This document shows positions 23,701 through 25,622 of a stretch of DNA of 25,622 nt, one piece after another. Every line of letters starts with the position of its first letter. Within the stretch, counting starts at the first letter, position 1. The notes under the pieces are model-generated. The model made no database searches and had not been told where the DNA came from. It saw only the letters and a program-made list of their open reading frames with translations. The position numbers and the translations under genes were made by a program. This stretch comes from an uncultured archaeon (GTDB taxonomy: Archaea; Thermoproteota; Nitrososphaeria; Nitrososphaerales; CALBXV01): contig CALBXV010000686.1 in assembly GCA_937890045.1 (NCBI GenBank), forward strand, positions 1-25,622, in the 5' to 3' direction.

Positions 23701-25498
23701 AAGAACAAATAGACGTCCTGATACAGTTGAACTTAGATTTAGAAGTGTTGGAAGTGATGGCTCTACTGATAGAACTATTGTTAGACAAAATAGTAATTGG
23801 GGAATTCAACTTTTGGATAATGGGTCAGTTGATAATGTGGGCAGAGTTGCATTTACCTTATCTGGTTCAGATGGATATAAGACAATTTCATCCTCAGCGT
23901 ACTCAGTTTTTGATGGAGATTTTTGGTCTGTAATGTTGAAAAGAACTACTTCAGGTTCTAACCAACTTACAAGTGATGCTGGAAATCAAGATATAAAATA
24001 TCAATTAGCTGTTAAAAAATATGATGCGGGAAGAAGTAAAATTTACTTATCTAATACAGTTGATTTAATAGTTTCTGGAGCTGCAAATGTAGCATCACAA
24101 TCTTATAATAATGCATTTACTGGAAGTTCTGGTGCAAGTACAATACAAATAGGTGGTTACGGATCTGGACTTCTTGGTAGTTATTTTACTGGATCTATAA
24201 TGGAATTTAGATTTTGGAATACTGCATTAAATAATACTTCTTTTGATAATCATGTAGCATCTCCAAAATCTTTTGATGGAAATCACGCTTCAGCCTCTTG
24301 GACAGATTTAGTTTTACGACATTCATTTGATGATAATATAGACCATTCTGCTAATAAAGTTGTATTAGATTCGAGTGCAGATCAAAGTTATGGTACTTCT
24401 GGAAGTGCAGAAAATTATTCATCTTTTGGTGGTGGTAATAATTATTCATCGGTTGTGGATGAAGAGAAAATGTTTATACCAAATGTAGGTCCAAACCGAA
24501 GAACGTCTAATAAAATACGAATAGAGTCAAGTAAATTAGTACATGGAAATTTAAGTAGTAAGAAAAGATCTGAGGTTAGTTCTTATGATTTCGCGCCAGT
24601 AGATTCTAATAAACTTGGAATATATTTTGCACCAACTGATGTTATAAATGAAGATATTATACGTTCAGTAGCTAATTTAGATTTTAATCAATATCTTGGA
24701 GATCCAAGAGATAGATTTAAAAATCAATACAGAGGATTGAAACTTGTTAGAGATTCGTATTGGCAAAAATATAATAGTCCAACTAATTTTTGGGCATATC
24801 TTAGACTTATAAGGTATTATGATCAATCTATATTTGATCAATTTAAATCTCTTGTTCCAGCTAGAACTAATGCGCATTTTGGTACAGTAATAGAACCAAA
24901 TATATTTGAAAGACCAAAGCAAATTATTTCAAGTCCATTAAGTAGAGAAAATCTTTCGTATCGTGCTACAATTAATGTTACTTCTTACGGTGCTGCAGCA
25001 GCTATGAGTGCAAGTGGAGAAACTCTTAACTTTAGAGGAACTGCTGATAAAACAGTATTTGATGAACCATCACTTACGGCTTTAGATACTTATGCAAGTA
25101 GTGGTAATTGGGGAAACCCAAGCTTATATGCTACGGCATCAGTAACAGTTGGTGGACCTGATTATGTTTTTGTTGAAGCAGAACAACCATTCATTTCTGG
25201 TTCAAGATTATCAGAGCATAATAAGGAACGAATTTTTTATTATTCTTCATCTTTAAGTGCATCTTTACATACTTCATATCCTTGGATGTCTTATTATTAC
25301 TCATCCTCAGATTATGGTACAAGTGGAGATACGAGGTATAGTGAAAGTTCTATGTTGGCTAATTTATTCTTTGAAGGTTGTTTGCAAACAGTTGCAACAA
25401 CACCAGATGGTGGTTTACCAGTAGAACATAGTGCACAACAACCAACAAGACTGATTGTACAAGAACCTGGCTTAACAAGACTTAAAACAGAAACTTAA
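20744..25498 (+). CDS. giant baseplate wedge/fibre protein, 1584 aa
   Basis: The largest gene here. Residues 1-260 are beta-rich. About 272-290 (VRKKRGKRGRRKSRRLK), 366-382 (a Gly-rich run), 383-412 and 428-465 (basic, KKPKKRRKLVRKK) form a long disordered, Lys/Arg- and Gly-rich stretch. About 475-650 is a beta domain with conserved Y-K-L-Y-E-P and V-E-E-M. About 800-945 (NEVFNKFMDMIGQHFDDVYSYVRGL, LPFFLKVKGTPRSFKNLINCYGIP) resembles P2 gpI-type baseplate proteins (helices then K-G-T-P-x-x-x-x-x-L). About 965-1140 reads like a LamG/ConA lectin domain (ALDFRGAQYV...VELRFRSVGS...WSVMLKR...AVKKYDAG...IQIGGYGSG..GSIMEFRFWN). The rest is Ser/Tyr-rich. The place after gp6 suggests a gp7-like wedge arm. 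No terminator follows. Confidence 0.7.
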   Translation: MSKRIREIDLDLIESPIQEPIKDFGNDSDFVELHVYDPNDNYLTSAIIDDYKVDDQVKLKPGNDLRELGFTEGKYKVIYNFFRRKGGSDNTVLLNADNLIHKNKFYMTDNNKIYVGEPPVEGQEIDQPVELFVEDEKFWIQEVSPSRQEIRIQPLDINDIDYHREFERLAITYAEYKPVEDDIHGTIELSSQVAGASDSTIPQSGADRTFSATLSDSDQGFTEDMVGGQLTIENAFVISYEEVREWIPNPNVGISTEAPSIDIPKPSPPDWEKVRKKRGKRGRRKSRRLKDAERGIPSRKTSPRTIDMGDDGLEVESPESTETTSPSTTSGGGGGAPDKDIFMTAAYEVIWETTDIPQFARSRGEGGPNGGGRGGGGGGGSSKKKTPKKRTPKPAARRAKPKKTSPKRRKRKVEKEEVIVEVGGKFPVKDILPDEIKRKRPRDIKPKDVKKPKKRRKLVRKKIDIPTPPSKIEQITYIPEYRPFVSKITKVINRTTVEVEDSFADKANAIGNNDGPFQGSVRAKQTFSVEYKTASKKNLNTMLNFGSNNLSLVTNWKLDKETTPAWPHSIIYKLYEPLPDGVELKDRLYVVEEMLSSVNEEVFLVPFVDDKVDAVFLRPPDTDHSVNDPVGKKETGYESRDNILTGDSTVAKSLEDEFISASLESVKLNIDYDKYENYVLFGSTEQRLKNFKYKLQQIESYAESSASYTSVSGSGDEIAKWEMRKRKVINELDEYEKYLYFETSSYSTSSVGETFESAWPKTNNESPYTLAATDSSQAITWYNLNRVSASDYDKLNQNRLVNLLPSHIREDSQNEVFNKFMDMIGQHFDDVYSYVRGLTDIHSRDEGLTKGISKDLIYDVARSIGLKLYDGKDTVPLSRYALGKEVTGSAATVPDYSSIPERDVSREIWKRVLNNLPFFLKVKGTPRSFKNLINCYGIPSTILRVREFGGPDVPGSAPSYEITKKFTKALDFRGAQYVNSSWLSDGRTNRRPDTVELRFRSVGSDGSTDRTIVRQNSNWGIQLLDNGSVDNVGRVAFTLSGSDGYKTISSSAYSVFDGDFWSVMLKRTTSGSNQLTSDAGNQDIKYQLAVKKYDAGRSKIYLSNTVDLIVSGAANVASQSYNNAFTGSSGASTIQIGGYGSGLLGSYFTGSIMEFRFWNTALNNTSFDNHVASPKSFDGNHASASWTDLVLRHSFDDNIDHSANKVVLDSSADQSYGTSGSAENYSSFGGGNNYSSVVDEEKMFIPNVGPNRRTSNKIRIESSKLVHGNLSSKKRSEVSSYDFAPVDSNKLGIYFAPTDVINEDIIRSVANLDFNQYLGDPRDRFKNQYRGLKLVRDSYWQKYNSPTNFWAYLRLIRYYDQSIFDQFKSLVPARTNAHFGTVIEPNIFERPKQIISSPLSRENLSYRATINVTSYGAAAAMSASGETLNFRGTADKTVFDEPSLTALDTYASSGNWGNPSLYATASVTVGGPDYVFVEAEQPFISGSRLSEHNKERIFYYSSSLSASLHTSYPWMSYYYSSSDYGTSGDTRYSESSMLANLFFEGCLQTVATTPDGGLPVEHSAQQPTRLIVQEPGLTRLKTET

Positions 25499-25579
25499 TA
25501 TGATAAAAAAATTATTAAACAACTATTTATATATGAATGATACCAGTTCGTCTAAAAATATCACAATGGAATATTTATA

Positions 25580-25587
25580 TATAAATA
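25580..25587 (+). promoter_or_regulatory. candidate gp55-type late promoter (TATAAATA)
   Basis: Exact T4 late-promoter core 19 bases before the ATG at 25606, in a non-coding gap after the baseplate operon. It lies in a palindrome, ATTTATATATAAAT (25573-25586), so the same core reads on the other strand at 25572-25579. The gp55-like gene in the window makes a late role plausible. Confidence 0.5.
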
Positions 25588-25605
25588 ATAATAGGGAGAT
25601 AAACT

Positions 25606-25622
25606 ATGGGTTATCTTGATAA
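25606..25622 (+). CDS. start of the next gene (partial)
   Basis: ATG 25606 with AGGGAG (25593-25598) 7 bases upstream begins MGYLD and runs off the window. A late-promoter core lies just upstream, so it probably heads a new late operon. Too short to identify. Confidence 0.65.

Noticed and set aside
25500..25619. A 39-codon ORF after the giant wedge gene
   Set aside because: No SD, Asn/Ile/Tyr-rich product of AT-rich non-coding type, and it runs through the late promoter and into the next gene's start.
1..25622. CRISPR arrays, tRNA genes, insertion sequences, integrase or attachment sites
   Set aside because: No regularly spaced repeats, cloverleaf besides the tmRNA, transposase motifs or recombinase motifs were seen on either strand by reading.

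Overview
The window is a piece of an AT-rich (about 30% G+C by eye), densely packed, T4-like tailed-phage (myovirus) genome, probably from a marine or other aquatic phage. The evidence is a T4 gp55-type late sigma factor, a contractile-tail baseplate cassette (gp5 OB-like hub, gp25 wedge, gp6 wedge and large wedge/fibre proteins), ATGA/TAATG gene overlaps, almost no intergenic space and many small unknown genes. Most genes have a purine-rich Shine-Dalgarno (AGGAG/GAGG), and the phage carries a one-piece tmRNA. Both argue weakly against a Bacteroidota host (little SD use) and an alphaproteobacterial host (two-piece tmRNA). No tRNA, integrase or CRISPR array was seen.

Region 1 (1-5640) holds early/accessory genes on the + strand. 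They are the 3' end of an unknown gene, two tiny genes (one zinc-ribbon), a DGQHR/DUF262-like protein with an HNH-like tail, a PD-(D/E)XK-like nuclease, a run of small unknown genes, and an IMP dehydrogenase/GMP reductase homologue without CBS domains. The IMPDH gene appears to contain a second gene in another frame (5021-5350): a 109-aa two-TM membrane protein with its own AGGAG. The overlap coincides with a sharp rise in G+C, from about 30% to about 46%.

Region 2 (5681-6523) holds a 51-aa acidic protein, a cold-shock protein and a complete tmRNA gene with an unusually long predicted tag ending NYEPTYAYA.

Region 3 (6545-12383) holds a membrane-anchored 3D-domain (double-psi barrel) protein, a DUF4338/DruA-like protein, a small unknown, two glycosyltransferases, an HD-domain phosphohydrolase, a small membrane protein and the gp55-like late sigma factor. 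It ends at a strong bidirectional terminator (12387-12420).

Region 4 (12421-12860) is a switch point: a 73-aa two-TM protein on the - strand, then about 190 bp of non-coding DNA with several palindromes, candidate promoters and a hairpin.

Region 5 (12861-25498) is the late baseplate operon: unknown 133-aa, gp5-like hub, two unknown virion genes, gp25, gp6, a DNRLRE-like protein, a coiled-coil/Ig-like protein, a possible nucleotidyltransferase-fold protein, and a 1584-aa wedge/fibre protein with a very basic Gly-rich linker, a P2 gpI-like segment and a LamG-like segment. After it comes a palindromic TATAAATA late-promoter candidate and the start of the next gene (25606).

The layout suggests that gp55 is made first and then directs transcription from TATAAATA-type promoters of the baseplate genes and of the gene starting at 25606.
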